Below the pieces are notes generated by a model. It had not been told where the DNA came from. It ran no database searches and was given only the letters and a program-made list of their open reading frames with translations. From Cryptomeria japonica (Eukaryota > Streptophyta > Pinopsida > Cupressales > Cupressaceae), in NCBI RefSeq assembly GCF_030272615.1, contig NC_081415.1, forward strand, positions 598,055,335 through 598,119,334: a stretch of DNA of 64,000 bases, read 5' to 3'. The position numbers and the translations under genes are program-made. Shown one piece after another: positions 11,971 to 24,900 of this stretch (its first letter is position 1; each line of letters begins with the position of its first letter).

Positions 11971-12478
11971 TTCCCTGTGGGCCCCGCAATGTCCCGCAAG
12001 CGATCAAAATTCATAAAATTGAAAACATGGGTTTTTGGGATACATAACACTGCTCCCGCATCATCCGGTCATCTGTATGTGCATACACATTCTTCAAGGT
12101 GATCTACCCTTGGAATTTTCACCATCTCTTTGCGAGTGTCCTTTTCCAGAGCAACAAATCCTCCTCTTTGGCTAGTGCAAATGAGCAATTTTCACTCTCT
12201 TTGTCTCATTTATAGATCTTTGTCAGTGCATAGATGGATGTGCACTCTCTCCATCTTATGTTGGTCGTGGTCTTTTGCATCATCAACTACTTGTCCTTTG
12301 TGTATCTGATCTCCGATTGTCGGTCCGTTTGATCCTATCATTTTTTTTTATCGATCAATTGGCCTCTTTTTTGCATGTTTCCGGCTAATTCCTCAAGGGG
12401 GCATGCATATGTCATTGTTAGTTGTCTAGGGCATTTTCATTATTGTTCTTTGAAACAACGCTTAAAATCGCATTGTCT

Positions 12479-12493
12479 CAAAGAGGGGCAAAA
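12479..12493 (+). other. P1 polypurine tract
   Basis: CAAAGAGGGGCAAAA directly precedes the LTR start TGTAGACACC. The same sequence precedes LTR B (13942-13956) and, on the minus strand, the P2 3' LTR. It would prime plus-strand DNA. Confidence 0.8.
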
Positions 12494-13866
12494 TGTAGAC
12501 ACCTAAAAATGGTCAATGCTTGCGGAATCATACTTTAACATTTGCGCATTGCCTTATTTTAGGGTTTTTGCATCGCATTAACATTTCTCCTATGATTCGC
12601 ACTTGGTCTTTATCATTTGTGAGCATCGAGTCTTTCTTCTACATTCTTCATTTATCTCACTTTTGAATTTGGTCTTGTTGATAACAATATTTGTCATGAT
12701 TTTGGTCAATCTTATCCTGTCGCATCTATGTGCGTATTCATTTGTCATCATTTTGGACATCGTCAATCCTAATTAGGGTTTTGTCCTCTTATCAATCTTG
12801 TCATCATGCAATCGATTTGTCATCAATTCTTGTCTTTTGATCAATTTGTCATCAATCTTGTCATCTTGTGATCTATTTTGTCATCGATCCTTGTCTTTTT
12901 GTCAATTTTGTCATTTTGCGATTGATTTGTCATCGATCGTCATCTTTCTCAATTTGGATCAATTAGTCATTGTCCCTTGTCAATTGGCACATTTATCAAT
13001 CAAATCGTTTGTTAGCATTAGTCTTTTATCAAGTCAGAATCATGATCAAATTGAATCGATATCAATTATCTTTTATCACGACCTAATTGTCATCCTTGCA
13101 TTTCTAATTTATCTTCTAGGGTTTCATGATTTATTCATTTAACCTTGTTTGTTATTTTTCCCTTTAGGTTAAATAATTTATTTATTTATCCTAAGTTTTC
13201 TTGTCACAATTAAATGTTTATTTAATTGGCTAATTATTCCTCTTTTTGTGAATTAATTAATAAATGACAAATTATTAATTAATTTACCTAATTTCACATC
13301 ATTCCTAATTTCCTAATTTTTCATCAATTTCTAATTTCCTTCTTTGTGAATTAATTAATTATTAATTAATTCACTAAATTCCTAATTTCCATTTTTCTAA
13401 TTTTCCTAATTTCTAATTCAATTTCCTCCTATTTTCCTCCTAATTTCATGGGAATGACATTTCAATTTGTCATAATTTGTCATAATTGACAATCAATCAA
13501 TTTTGACATAGAAATTTGTCATAATTGTGTCATGAATTATCAATCAATCAATTTTGCATAGAAAGTGCAAATTTGTCATAAATTTGTCATAATTGACATT
13601 TTTGATTTGCAATTTCCATTTGAATCTCTTCATGCTAATTTGATCTTTTCTCCAATTTATCTATAAATTGGATGAATTTATTCAACCCTGATCCCTAATC
13701 ACATTATCGAATGAATCACTTTGTCGAATCAATAACGCTTCGAGTATTCTTGTACTACTATCTTGTCTACTTGCTTTCATCTCATGTGTATGCACTTGTA
13801 GGTGAGATCCACAAACACAGCTATTTGAAGAAGAAAGAAGGACAATGGAGCCACATGAAGGAGACA
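12494..13866 (+). repeat. P1 LTR A (3' end truncated)
   Basis: It starts TGTAGACACCTAAAAATGG and follows LTR B, P2 and P3 LTRs through the ATCGAT repeat block, the TTTGTCATAA repeats and the TATA hairpin (13662-13669). It stops at GGAGACA near 13866. The last 160 bp of the LTR, present in LTR B, are missing, and it joins directly to a 90-bp piece of the internal 3' end. Confidence 0.82.
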
Positions 13867-13956
13867 ATGCATATGTCATTGTTAGTGTCTGGGGCATTTT
13901 CATTATTGTTCTTTGAAACAATGCTTAAAATTGCATTGTCTCAAAGAGGGGCAAAA
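13867..13956 (+). repeat. Duplicated internal 3' end between P1 LTRs
   Basis: These 90 bp repeat 12404-12493 (GCATATGTCATTGTTAGT through the polypurine tract). The arrangement internal-LTR A-internal fragment-LTR B suggests a former tandem array, or unequal recombination between two P copies followed by deletion. Confidence 0.8.
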
Positions 13957-15351
13957 TGTAGACACCTAAAAATGGTCAACGCTTGCGGAGTCGTACTTTA
14001 ACATTCGCACATTGCATTATTTTAGGTTTTTTTGCGTCACATTAGCATTTCTTCTATGTCACGCACTTGGTCTTTATCATTTGTGAGCATCAAGTCCTTC
14101 TTCTGCATTCCTCATTTTTCTTGCTTTCGAATTAGGTCTTGTCGATAGCAATCTTTAATCATGATTTTGGTCGATCTTGTCAATCTCTTATCAACTTGTC
14201 AATCTTGTCGTTTTACGATCGATTCATCATCGATCCTTGTCCTCTTCAATCATGTCAATTGGCACCTATCAATTTGGTCTCTTTATCAATGTTGGTCAGT
14301 TTGTCAATCAATCTCAATTGTTTATCAATCAAATCATTTATCAAGTCAGAATCATGATCACATTGACCCTACATCAATTATCTTTTGTCAAGACCTAACT
14401 GTCATCCTTGCATTTCTAATTCATCTTTTAGGGTTTTATGATTTATTCATTTAACCTTATTTGTCATTTCTCCCTCTAGGTTAAATAATTTATTTATTTA
14501 TCCTAGGTCTTCATGTCACAATTAAATGTTTAATTTAATTGGCTAACTAATTATTCCTCTTTTTGTGAATTAATTAATAAATGACAAATTATTAATTGAT
14601 TTACCTAATTTCTCCTATTTCCTAGTTTTTCATCAATTTCTAAATTCCCTCTTTGTGAATTAATTAATAAATGAAAAATTATTAATTAATGCACTAAATT
14701 CCTATTTTCCAATTTTTCTAATTTTCCTAATTTCTAATTCAATTTCCTCCTATTTTTCTCCTAATTTCATGGGAATGACATTTCAAATTGTCATAATTTG
14801 TCATAATTTGTCATAATTTGTCATAATTGACAATCAATCAATTTTTGACATAGAAATTTGTCATAATTTTGTCATAAATTATCAATCAATCAATTTTGCA
14901 TAGAAAGTGCAAATTTGTCATAATTGACATTCTTGATTTGCAATTTCCATTTGAATCTCTTCATGCTAATTTGATCATCTCTCCAATTTGTCTATAAATT
15001 GGATGATTTTCTTCAATCCCAACTAATCACATTATCAAACGAATCACTTTGTCGAATCAATCACACTTCGAGTATTCTTGAGCAATCATCTTGTCTACTT
15101 GCTTTCATATCATGATCATGCACTAGTAGGTGAGATCCACAACAAAGCTATTTGAAGAAGAAAGAAGGACAATGGAGTCGCATGAAGGAGACATTCAGAT
15201 CTGCATTTGGTTTGCTTAGCTTTAATCTTGAATGTTTCGCTTTCATGTCTCTATTGGATGTAATCAGGATTGATCATTGCATTTGTGCTTTTGTGATTGA
15301 GCTATGACTAATATTGATTTGCTTGTGATGATTTCCGATTTCCTAGCTACA
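13957..15351 (+). repeat. P1 LTR B (complete right LTR)
   Basis: This 1395-bp LTR begins TGTAGACACC and ends CCTAGCTACA, matching the CTATGCTACA end of P2 LTRs. It carries a TATAAATT box at 14993-15000 inside the inverted repeat CCAATTT...AAATTGG. The motif ataag follows. Confidence 0.86.
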
Positions 15352-15356
15352 ATAAG

Positions 15357-17919
15357 CAATGTCAATTGGGTAAGAAAGTCAGAAGTTATTTTAAAAGCAT
15401 ACATGATAAATCTAATGATGTACGTGATTTGATTCACACTGACTTATGTGGTCCAACAAGGACTAGAAGCTTTCAAGGTGATAGGTATTTCATGATGATT
15501 ATTGATGACTATTCTAGAATGATGTGGGTGACTTTTCTAAGGGAGAAGTCTGAAGCTTTTGAGAAATTCAAGATCTTTAAAGTGAAGGTTGAAATAGAAA
15601 CTGGATTGAAAATCAAATGTCTAAGACTAGATCATGGCGGTGAGTTCACTTCTCATGAATTTAACAGTTATTGTGAGACAAATGGAATCAGGAGACAACT
15701 ATCTGCACCTAGGACTCCTCAGCAAAATGGACTAGTTGAAAGAAAGATCATAACCATTTTGGATGCAACTAGATATATGATGATGGAAGCCAAATTGTCT
15801 CATATCTACTAGAGAGAAGCAGTGAGTACAATAGTCTACACATTCAATAGAGTTTACATTAAAGGTGAAACTGGTAAGACCCCTTATGAACTATGGTTTG
15901 GACATACACCTACTGTTAAGTATTTCATAATTTTTGGAAGTAAATGCTATATGAAAAGAGATGATTCAATTGGAAAGTTTGATCCTATATGTGATGAAAG
16001 GATATTTCTTGGTTATTTAATTCAGAGAAAAACATATAGATGTTATAACAAAAGATTGCAGAAAATTGTGGAAAGTGCTAATGTGAAAGTGGATGAACAA
16101 TACATAAATCATTCTATATCATATGATAGGAAACCAATAGTGGACATGATCATAATTGAACCAACAATGCCTCAATTGGTACAGGAAGTTGAAATAGTTA
16201 CACTAGCATAGTCTGAACATTCAACTGTGACTGGTGATTAGAGTGGTGAACTTGAAGTTCAAAAGACTCCAAGGTATGTAAGATTAAATCATTCTGAAGA
16301 TCAAATTATTGGAGATAGGAACAAGGGAGTAATGACAAGAAGAAAACTGGCAAATGAAGAGGTATGTCTTATTTCTCAAGTTGAACCAGTAACTGTTATT
16401 GAAGCTTGTAAGGATGAACATTGGTTAAAAGATACAAAAGATGAATTAGATCAAATAGAGAGGAATGAAACTTGGTCTTTAGTTTCTCCACCTAAAAATA
16501 AGAATGTTATTGGAACTAAATGGGTTTTTAGAAATAAACTGAATGAGGATGGTCAACTTATAAGGAACAAGTCTAGATTGGTTTGTAAAGGATATTCTCA
16601 AATGGAAGGAATTTATTATGGTGAGACATTTGCATCTATAGCTAGAATTGAAGTTGTTAGCCTATTTCTTGCCTATGCAGCTTATAAGAACTATAAGGTT
16701 TATCAAATGGATGTCAAATGTGCATTTTTGAATGGTGAGCTTGAGGAATAAGTTTACATTGAGCAACCTAATGTATTTACACTGACAACGATAAAGACAT
16801 GGTTTGCAGATTGAAGAAAACTTTATATGGTTTGAAACACGCTCCTAGAGCTTGGTATGCAAGGTTAGATAAATATCTTTTGAAGCTTGGTTTTACTAAA
16901 GGCAGTGCTGATAGTAATCTATATTATAAGATCACTGATAATGATATTCTGATTATTGAAGTTTTTGTTGATGATATCATTTTTAGAGGAGAAGATAAAC
17001 TATGCATGGAATTTGCTAACAATATGAAGAATGAATTTGAAATGTCCATGATTGGTGAGATGAAATTTTTCTTAGGTTTGCAGATTACTCAAACTAACAA
17101 AGGCATTTTTATCTGTCAAAATAAGTATCTGAGGGAATTGTTGAAAAATATTGGCATGGAGAATTCCAAACCAGTAAGTACTCATATGGCTACAAGTGAT
17201 AAATTATCTATCAAGGATACTTCTTCACCAATATTTATTTGACAAGGTATAAATCTATGATTGGTGGTCTGTTATATCTAACTCAGACTAGACTCGATAT
17301 TATGAATGCAGTAAGTATTGTTTCAAGATATCAAAGTAATCCTAAAGAAAACCATGAATGTGCAGTAAAGAGGATATTTTGGTATTTGCAAGGAACAATA
17401 GAATATGGTTTATGGTATTCTAGAAATGATGATTTCACTTTATGTGCATATACTGACTCAGATTGGGTAGGTGATACTAATGATAGGAAAAGCACTTCTA
17501 GTGGAGCTTTCTTTCTTAGAAAGAAACTGGTTTCATGGATAAGCAAAAAATAGTCATGCATTTCTTTATCTACTGTAGAAGCTGAGTATGTTGTAGCAGC
17601 AACTAATTGCACTCAAGTTTTATGGATGAAGCAAATGTTGAACGATATCAAGGTAAATTATAGTGAACCGGTAGTTATCTACTATGATAACTCTACAACT
17701 ATTAACATGTCCAAGAATCTGATATTTCACTCTAAGACTAATCATATTTCAATAAAGTATAATTTTCTGAAGGATAAGGTAGAAGAAAAGGAAGTCAAAT
17801 TGGTTTAAGTGAACACTAAAGAATAAATCACAGACATATTCACTAAATCGTTGTCTATGGAATCATTTGAATACTTGAGAGACAGGTTAGGGGTTTCTGC
17901 TCCTCCGGTAGAGACTTGA
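15357..17919 (+). pseudogene. C1 pol: integrase, reverse transcriptase and RNase H (broken)
   Basis: The frame resumes after P1 with QCQLGKK. Integrase catalytic residues are visible: Asp in LIHTDLCGP, Asp in RLDHGGEF and Glu in NGLVERK. RT begins near 16400 (NETWSLV, KWVFRNKLNEDG, YQMDVKCAFLNGELEE) and carries the active site FVDDIIF near 16966. RNase H shows YTDSDWVGD, AEYVVAA and YYDNSTTINMSKN, and the frame ends at 17919. It is broken by stops at about 15810, 16209, 16749, 17551, 17806 and 17824, and by frame changes near 16755-16799 and 17235. The order integrase before RT confirms Ty1/copia. Confidence 0.9.
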
Positions 17920-18285
17920 TTGATGAAGTTTGTCATCAATCTAGTATGCATTATCAGGAACACTATCCATTCTGGAACTGATGAATGGTGCTACTACTCA
18001 GGGGGAGTAGTCAGCTTTGCGATTCGGAGGTTTGTATCATTGCTTTGATATTTTTGTCAGGTTTATGGCATTGATGTAAAAGGGGGAGAGATATTGATTT
18101 AAAAATAAAAGAAAAGTTATATACATTAGGGAGAGAGATTTGTTCAGATCCTTACAAAGATATCATTCACTGGGGGAGAGCTATTGATTGTTGGTTGTCT
18201 TCCATAGGGGGAGACTTGTTTGACATTTCTTGGTACTTAGATCTTTTTCACATATAGTGTTTCCATCAATGCCAAAGGGGGAGAT
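17920..18285 (+). other. C1 3' untranslated region and polypurine tract
   Basis: No coding signal is seen. The region holds several GGGGGAGA runs (17999-18210) and ends in CCAAAGGGGGAGAT (18272-18285), the polypurine tract directly before the 3' LTR. Confidence 0.75.
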
Positions 18286-19525
18286 TGTTGGCATTATGGG
18301 TGAATTTGTTATGTGTGGCATTGATTTTTTGTCATTGATGTCAACACTAGCTATTACTGGTAGACGAGTTACCGGTATAAGATCTAGTGTACCGATAGAT
18401 GAAATTATCTGTTGGACACTTCCGATATGTTTGGATCAATAAAGTATATTGAATTTCATGAGTTATATGCTCCATAAGCATGTTTTGGTTAGTTGGTATT
18501 GGCTTGGTAATTGGATGTTATCATACACTCTGGTAAACCCTTACCAGCACTGGTTAATGGATTTATTGGCAGAGCTTTCATTGAGGAATCATGTCAGGAT
18601 GCACAATTGGTGTTGGTGCAGCTTCCTCAAGGATTTCAAGATGTTGAAGATGTTTGTGATCGTGCCTTAATTGCTTGAAGACATTTCTTTGGCATGGTGG
18701 ACCCATAATAGGTCCGGTACCTATCTAGGTTATGGACCAATATCATGCTAGTGTGTACTCTACATGTTATCTTGATGATTCGAGATGTTTTATGGATTTG
18801 GTATTATTGTTTTGATCTTAAGCCGACATGGAATATCATTGTAATAAGGAATCATGTAATTGTAATATCTTTAGGCGGTCAACCTAATTGGTTTAGGCCT
18901 TAGGGTTTGTATAAATAAGAGGTAGAAACTCTTTGTAAAGTATCATGGTTATTAGAGAGGTCATGGTCAAGGAATGTAATGTGCGAATATTGTAATATCA
19001 CTCAGGCAGAGGAGTTGATTGATCATTGGTGATCGGATTGGTTTCAAAAGAGGATTTAGTCCTCCGACATTGAGCTTAACCAGGACTGTAATCAGGCTTA
19101 GTAGATGCTATTGCCAATAGTTCACTCTATTAGATTGTTGTCCATTTATAGTCAGAAGGTTGTAGCCTCTCTATAGTTAGTAAGACTTTTTGTAATGAGC
19201 AATACGCTATAGGCAGTGTGCCTTCCTGCAAGTGCAGGCCCCTCATTGTAACACATACTTTCTGCAGAAGTATCATCTGACTGTGGGTAGGCTTCCCACC
19301 ATGGTTTTTACCTTTCTGGTTTTCCCATGTACAAATCATGGTGTCATGTTGTATGGTTGCTTTGTATTGATTATCTGGTTAATTATTAAGTTGTATTGTT
19401 TACCAATATCTATTTGTGCTTTACCGATACTTTGATTTGTCTAAGGTTGTATTGTGGAATAAAAGTTATAATTTGTTAACAACTGATTCACCTACCCTCT
19501 CAGTTGTTTACCGGTTATCCTAACA
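18286..19525 (+). repeat. C1 3' LTR
   Basis: A 1240-bp direct repeat of 4491-5699 with the same TGTTGG start and CCTAACA end. TATAAATA lies at 18910-18917. Near its end it preserves the hairpin AACTGATTCACC...CCTCTCAGTT better than the 5' copy. Scattered base differences and a few short indels separate the copies, so the insertion is not recent. Confidence 0.92.
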
Positions 19526-20214
19526 CCTTCATCCCAAGGACATACATTCATCATAACCGCTACAAATTATTTTACAAAGTGGACAGAAGAAGTTCCTCTT
19601 CGATCCATTATAGTTGAAATAATCTGTTAGTTTCTCCTAGATAACATTATTTCTGGATTTGGTATACCTTCCACTTTGGTCTTTGGCAATCGCACTTCAT
19701 TCAAGAACAAATATGCGAAGAAATTCCTTGATAAATATCACATTCAACATCATTTTTCAAAACCTTATTATCTCCAATCTAATGGTCAAGTCGAATCCTG
19801 TGATATGATTATTAAACAAATCCTTCATAAGACTGTAAACAAGCATGGTAAGGATTGGCACACTCAGTTGACCTATTCCTTTTGGGCCTATCGAACAAGT
19901 GTTTGCATAGTCATGGGTACTACTCCTTACAATATTGTTTATGGTGATAGTACTATTATGACCTTAGAGATAGAGATTCCCTCACTGAGAATTTCTCTTA
20001 AGGGGATAGTCGACAATGATTCTTATTTGGAACAATGCCTTCAAATATTTTAAATTGATGAACATCACATAAACATTGTCAAGCATATTCAAGCATATCA
20101 TAAGTCCTTGTAACGAAGTTACAATGACAATGTTATTCAACGTTCCTTCTCTGTGGGTAATTTAGTGCTCTATGAGAATCAACGTAACATGAATGCTTTA
20201 CCTAAAGAAAAAGG
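19526..20214 (+). pseudogene. G pol part 3: integrase core
   Basis: The sequence continues Ty3 integrase: GHTFIITATNYFTKW, then the segment expected to hold the second catalytic Asp, then KYHIQHHFSKPYYLQSNGQ. The third catalytic residue, Glu, is intact (NGQVES). At the second site the usual SDNGT reads FGNRT, so the Asp is lost. A stop lies near 19627 and others follow 20050. The C-terminal GNLVLYENQRN segment precedes the C2 insertion, after which the protein resumes at 27535. Confidence 0.85.
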
Positions 20215-21642
20215 TGATGAATAATGATGAACAAAAAATACCCTAACTAGTACTAAGAGGGGGGGGTGAATCAGTACATACAAAAACTTCTCCATAACTT
20301 ATCAAGTTAAAACAATGCTAATTGGTTGTCTTCATTACTTTACTTAACCATGGCAATACCGGTTAAACATAGTAACACTTCAGACAACTTAAATTGGTAA
20401 AATTGGATACTTCAAATATCATTCAATACTTGATAACTACTTCACCCATAAACATATGTATGTGGTGTATCATTAATATTATAACCATTAGCTTTGCATG
20501 CATAATCACCTAAACAAAGAATACTTAATCATCACATGAAAAATGCACAACTCATGACACATAGATTTTTCATGTGGAAACCCAAATGGGAAAAACCAAA
20601 GTAGGGATGAATACCCACAAGCTTGTTTTGAACTCTCTTGAAGCTCACTTTGTTAGGAGCCTAGTCTGGTTAAAGACTTTACAATAAGGTTCTGTTAGGA
20701 ACCGATCCTGTTAAAGATCACCCGGTTAAGGGATGGCTATTTACCCTGTTAAAGGTTGAAACAATGTTAAAGGTTACCTTGCTAGAGGATTTAAAGAACT
20801 CAATCAACTTGAGTCACCTAGTTAGAGGATTTACAATAAGCCTATTAAAGCTACCCGACAAAGGGATTTTCCTTTTGTTAAAATGGCTAGAAGACAATAG
20901 GTAAAAATCTGATCTGATAATAGTACTATATGCTAAGGCAGATCCTTTTTAGTTCCTCTACTCTGCAATCACACTCTGCAGTTCTCACTCACTGGTCTGG
21001 CAAGTATCTCATCACTTGGATACACACACAAGTTTTTCCAACAAAAATAATATCAAAACTCATTGACCTTATAGACAAGAATTAGGTTGGTAACATAAAC
21101 CCTAAACCCTAAGTATTTTAGGTTTACAATTACAAGCGGTCCAATCCTGACTGTCCAATCACTTTACATAGAATGAAACAATCTCCAACAAATCACAAGT
21201 TATTTTGTATCATCCATTCTTCATCGCACATAGAAATCAATAACCCATCACGCTTTCTTCTCATATCACTAAGAAGAATGTTCATTCCCGAGGTAGACAT
21301 TTAATGCACTCAATCTTCACATGCAAGATCCTCAAGGAAATACTTCACGTGCACAAAACTAACATGGCATCTCAATCTCATCCTTATTTCTTAGCTAACT
21401 CATCATAGAATATCATTGGTTGCATCACACAAGAGAGATTGCCAAACCAGAAACCCTAGAGCTGAGACTACCAACCAGTAGTCACACTTAGTGAAACCCT
21501 AACATTGGTTCACTACATCTCTTCATACTAGTTGACCTGTACCACTTCCATTCTTCATATTGTTGCATACCAGTGTACCTTCTTGAGCATATATTGACAT
21601 CAATGACAACATACTTTGTCACCGCTTCGTCATATGCCAACA
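20215..21642 (-). repeat. C2 3' LTR
   Basis: A 1428-bp direct repeat of 26127-27534. Near the element's inner end, as read on the plus strand, it carries the AAGAGGGGGGGTGAATCAGT motif, complementary to the hairpin found in the other copia LTRs. Confidence 0.92.
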
Positions 21643-21973
21643 ATCTCCCCCTTTGGCAATACTTAGCGTAGCATTTCTTAATATATGTACCATGCTCAAT
21701 AGCATATACCGGTTCAAAGATCATGACCACCACCATCTTCTGGACTAGTTAGTGTGTACTCTACCATATATCTTCATCATCATATATCTTCTCCCCCATA
21801 CACCAGATATCTTCCCTATCATATATCTTCTCCCCCTTTGACAACAATGCCAAAGTGGATGCACAAGCTTCCATACTCCACTATGTTGCTCCCCCTATGG
21901 AGTAGCATCCTTCAACACATCAATCCTGAAAGATTTGTCACTATAATACCTAACTGATGTGGAGCACACATCT
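21643..21973 (-). other. C2 3' untranslated region and polypurine tract
   Basis: ATTGCCAAAGGGGGAGAT (complement of 21643-21660) directly precedes the 3' LTR and is the polypurine tract. The remaining 300 bp hold further G-rich runs and no coding signal. Confidence 0.75.
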
Positions 21974-24900
21974 TTAATTTACTTCATGAAGGGGCAAAAC
22001 CCCTAATTCACCTCTCAAATAGGTAAACGTAGTCTTCGGTAAGGGCTTAGTGAATATGTCTACTAGTTGCGCCTTACTGGAAACATGTTGTAATACGACC
22101 TCTTTGTTTTGAACCTTCTCTCTCAAGAAATGATACTTGAGCTCAATGTGCTTAGTTCTAGCATGCAATATTAGATTCTTGGAAATATTGATTGCACTAG
22201 TATTATCATAGAAAATACTCACCAATTTAGATGTAGGTACTTTGAAGCCATTCAGTACATGTTTCATCTAGATTGCCTGAGTGTAGTTCATAAATGCTGC
22301 CACATATTTTGCTTCAGCTATAGACTAAGAAATATAGCTATGCTTCTTGCTTGTCTAGGAGACTAGTCTTCCACCAAGGAAGAATGCTCCACCAGTTGTG
22401 CTCTTCCAGTCATCCACATTACCTTCTCAATCTGCATCGGTAAACACTTTGAGATTAAAATCACCATTGTATGGATACCACAATCCATAGTCAACAGTCC
22501 CTTTCAGGTATCTAAGAATCCTCTTGACCGCTACCAAGTGGGATTCTCTTGGACTCTTCTAAAAACAAGCTACTATGCCCACTGCATAAGCAATATCTAG
22601 TTTGTTGTGCACCACATAGTGCAGCTTACCGATCATTGACTGACACTCCTTCTCATTCATCAATGCCGAATCATCTTCCTTAGTCAATTTATAGCCGATC
22701 ACCATCGATGTACCAACTGGTTTGCTATCCTCCATGCCAAAGGTCTTCAATACCTCTTTGACATACTTGGAATGGGTAATAAAGATACCCTCTTTCATTT
22801 GTTGAATCTGTAAACCAATGAAGAACTTTATCTCTCCAATCTAAGACATCTCAAACTCTTTCTTCATTTCATCTACAAATGCATGGCTCATTTCATCATC
22901 TCCTCCAAAGATTATGTCATCTACAAATACTTCACAGATCAAAATCTGATCACCTTCAGATTTTAGGTATATGTTATTATCCTCACTTGTTCTTTGAAAT
23001 CCTATTTTCACAAGATGAGAGTGTAACCGTTCATACCATTCCCTTGGTGCTTGTTTCAATCCATACATGGCCTTGTGTAATCTACACACCATGTTACTAT
23101 CTTCTGATAAGGCAAACCCATTTGGTTGCTCAATATACACTTCCTCTTCTAGGATTCCATTCAAGAACGCAGACTTCACATCCATTTGACATACCTTAAA
23201 TCCCTTGAATTCTGCAAATGCAAGTAGCATCAGACACCTTCCAGTCTAGCCACTGGAGCAAAGGTTCTCCATAGTCTTCTCCCTCTTCCGGAGCATATCC
23301 CTTGCATACAAGTCTTGCCTTATTCTTTACAACTGTGCCTTCTTCATTCAGCTTATTCCTGAAGACCCATCTGGTACCTATGACATTCTTGTGTTCTGGT
23401 CTAGGTACCAAAGACCATGTTGCAATCTTTTCTATTTGGTCTATCTCCTCTTCCATTGCCTTAATCTAGTCTTCATCTGTAAGTGCCTCTCTAGTGGTCC
23501 TAGGCTCAAATTTAGAAATCATGCAAGAGTTCTCTTTCACCTTTCTTCTTGTGAGTATCCCTACATCTTTATCTTCTATGATCTGCTTTGGATCATGATG
23601 TAGTTTCACATATCTAGGAATGACTCTAGTTGGTTCTACTTGCTTTTCCTCTTCTTCTTCACTTCTTCTTCACCTACTGCAGCTTCTACTAGTACGGGAA
23701 CAATGAGGTCTTTGCTTGTTTCTTTCTTAACCAGTTCCCAAAAGGCTACACTCAGTTCATCTTCCACTTTCTCATTGCAGGTTTCCTCAAGTTCCTCAGG
23801 GGATTCATCAACCCTGACATTGATACTCTCAACAATTTTCTATTTTCTATTGTTGTAGCACTTGAGAGCTTTGCTCTTAGTGGAATATCCCAGAAAGATT
23901 CCTTCATCACATTTAGCATCAAACTTGCTCAGATGCTCACCTGTCTTGATGTAACACTTATTGCCAAATACTTTAAAATAACTCACAGTGGGAGTCTTCT
24001 CAGTCTAATACTCATAAGGGGTTTTAAAGATGAGTACTCGGTTCATAGTATAGACTGTAGTGCTCACTGCTTCTCTCCAAAAATTGTGAGCAACCTTTCC
24101 TTGGATCAACATAGTTCTAGTTGCTTCAACTACAGTCATGTTATTCCTTTCTGCTATGCCATTTTGTTATGGTGTCCTTGGGGTAGACAACTGCCTCTTG
24201 ATATCATTCTCTTCATAGTACTTGTTGAATTCATCAAAAGTGAATTTGCCTCCTTGATCAGTTCTAAGACACTTTATCTTTTGACCACTTTCCTTCTCTA
24301 CTAATGCTCTAAAGGCTTTGAACTTTCCAAACACCTCAGACTTGTCTTTCAAGAATGTGACCCACATCATTCTTGAGCAGTCATCGATAAGAATCATGAA
24401 ATATCGATCTCCCTGAATACTTCTGGTTTTCATTGGACTACACAAATCAGTATGCACAAGATCAAGTAAGTTCTTTGCTAAAAAAGACTTACCTTTGAAT
24501 GTTGAGGAAGACATCTTCCCAAATTAACATTCTCTACATAAAGCATTCTCCAGTTTGTTCAACAAAGGCAATCCTCTTACTGCCTTGATCTTACTAGCCT
24601 TTACAATATTATCAAAGTTCATATGACAAAGTCTCCTATGCCATATCCAACTATCATCAAACTTTGCCATCAGACACTGACTAATCTTGGCATTCAGCTG
24701 AAACAAGTTACCCCTGGTCTTCTTACCGGTGGCAATATGTTCATCACTCTTTCCAATTATACTGCAGACTCCACCTTTGAACTCCAAAATGAGTCCTTTA
24801 TCATTTAGCTGAGCAACACTCAATAGGTTATGCTCAAGACCTTCTACCCAGTAGACATCATCCACACTACTCTTTCCATTCAGTGAGATGGATCGTTTTC

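Larger units (their letters stand above)
7390..15351 (+). mobile_element. P1: degraded copy of the non-autonomous P-family LTR element
   Basis: P1 interrupts C1 integrase. A 5-bp motif ataag is found directly left (7385-7389) and right (15352-15356), and the C1 protein continues in register after it. The left LTR is only a fragment (7390-about 7741) lacking its TGTAGACACC start. It jumps into the middle of the internal region as judged against P2, so about 5 kb of P internal sequence is missing, including the counterpart of the 770-codon ORF. The right end is complex: LTR A, 90 bp of internal 3' end, then LTR B. No gag or pol is seen. The main gene remnant is the antisense PMD frame at 9859-11688. 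Confidence 0.83.
4491..19525 (+). mobile_element. C1: Ty1/copia element inserted in the G integrase gene
   Basis: C1 has two LTRs of about 1.2 kb (4491-5699 and 18286-19525), both starting TGTTGG and ending CCTAACA. It also has a primer site, a gag-pol frame, a polypurine tract, and flanking 5-mers ccttt (4486-4490) and ccttc (19526-19530) that differ at one base. The order Gag, protease, integrase, RT, RNase H identifies Ty1/copia. It is split by P1 at 7390-15351. Without P1 it would be about 7 kb. LTR divergence and many stops show it is old and immobile. Confidence 0.9.

Noticed and set aside
12798-13142. ORFs with repeated CHFAIDLSSIV-like phrases in P LTRs (also 32107-32465, 43616-43878, 63568-63996)
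   Set aside because: They are translations of the ATCGAT minisatellite in several frames; repeat structure explains them fully.
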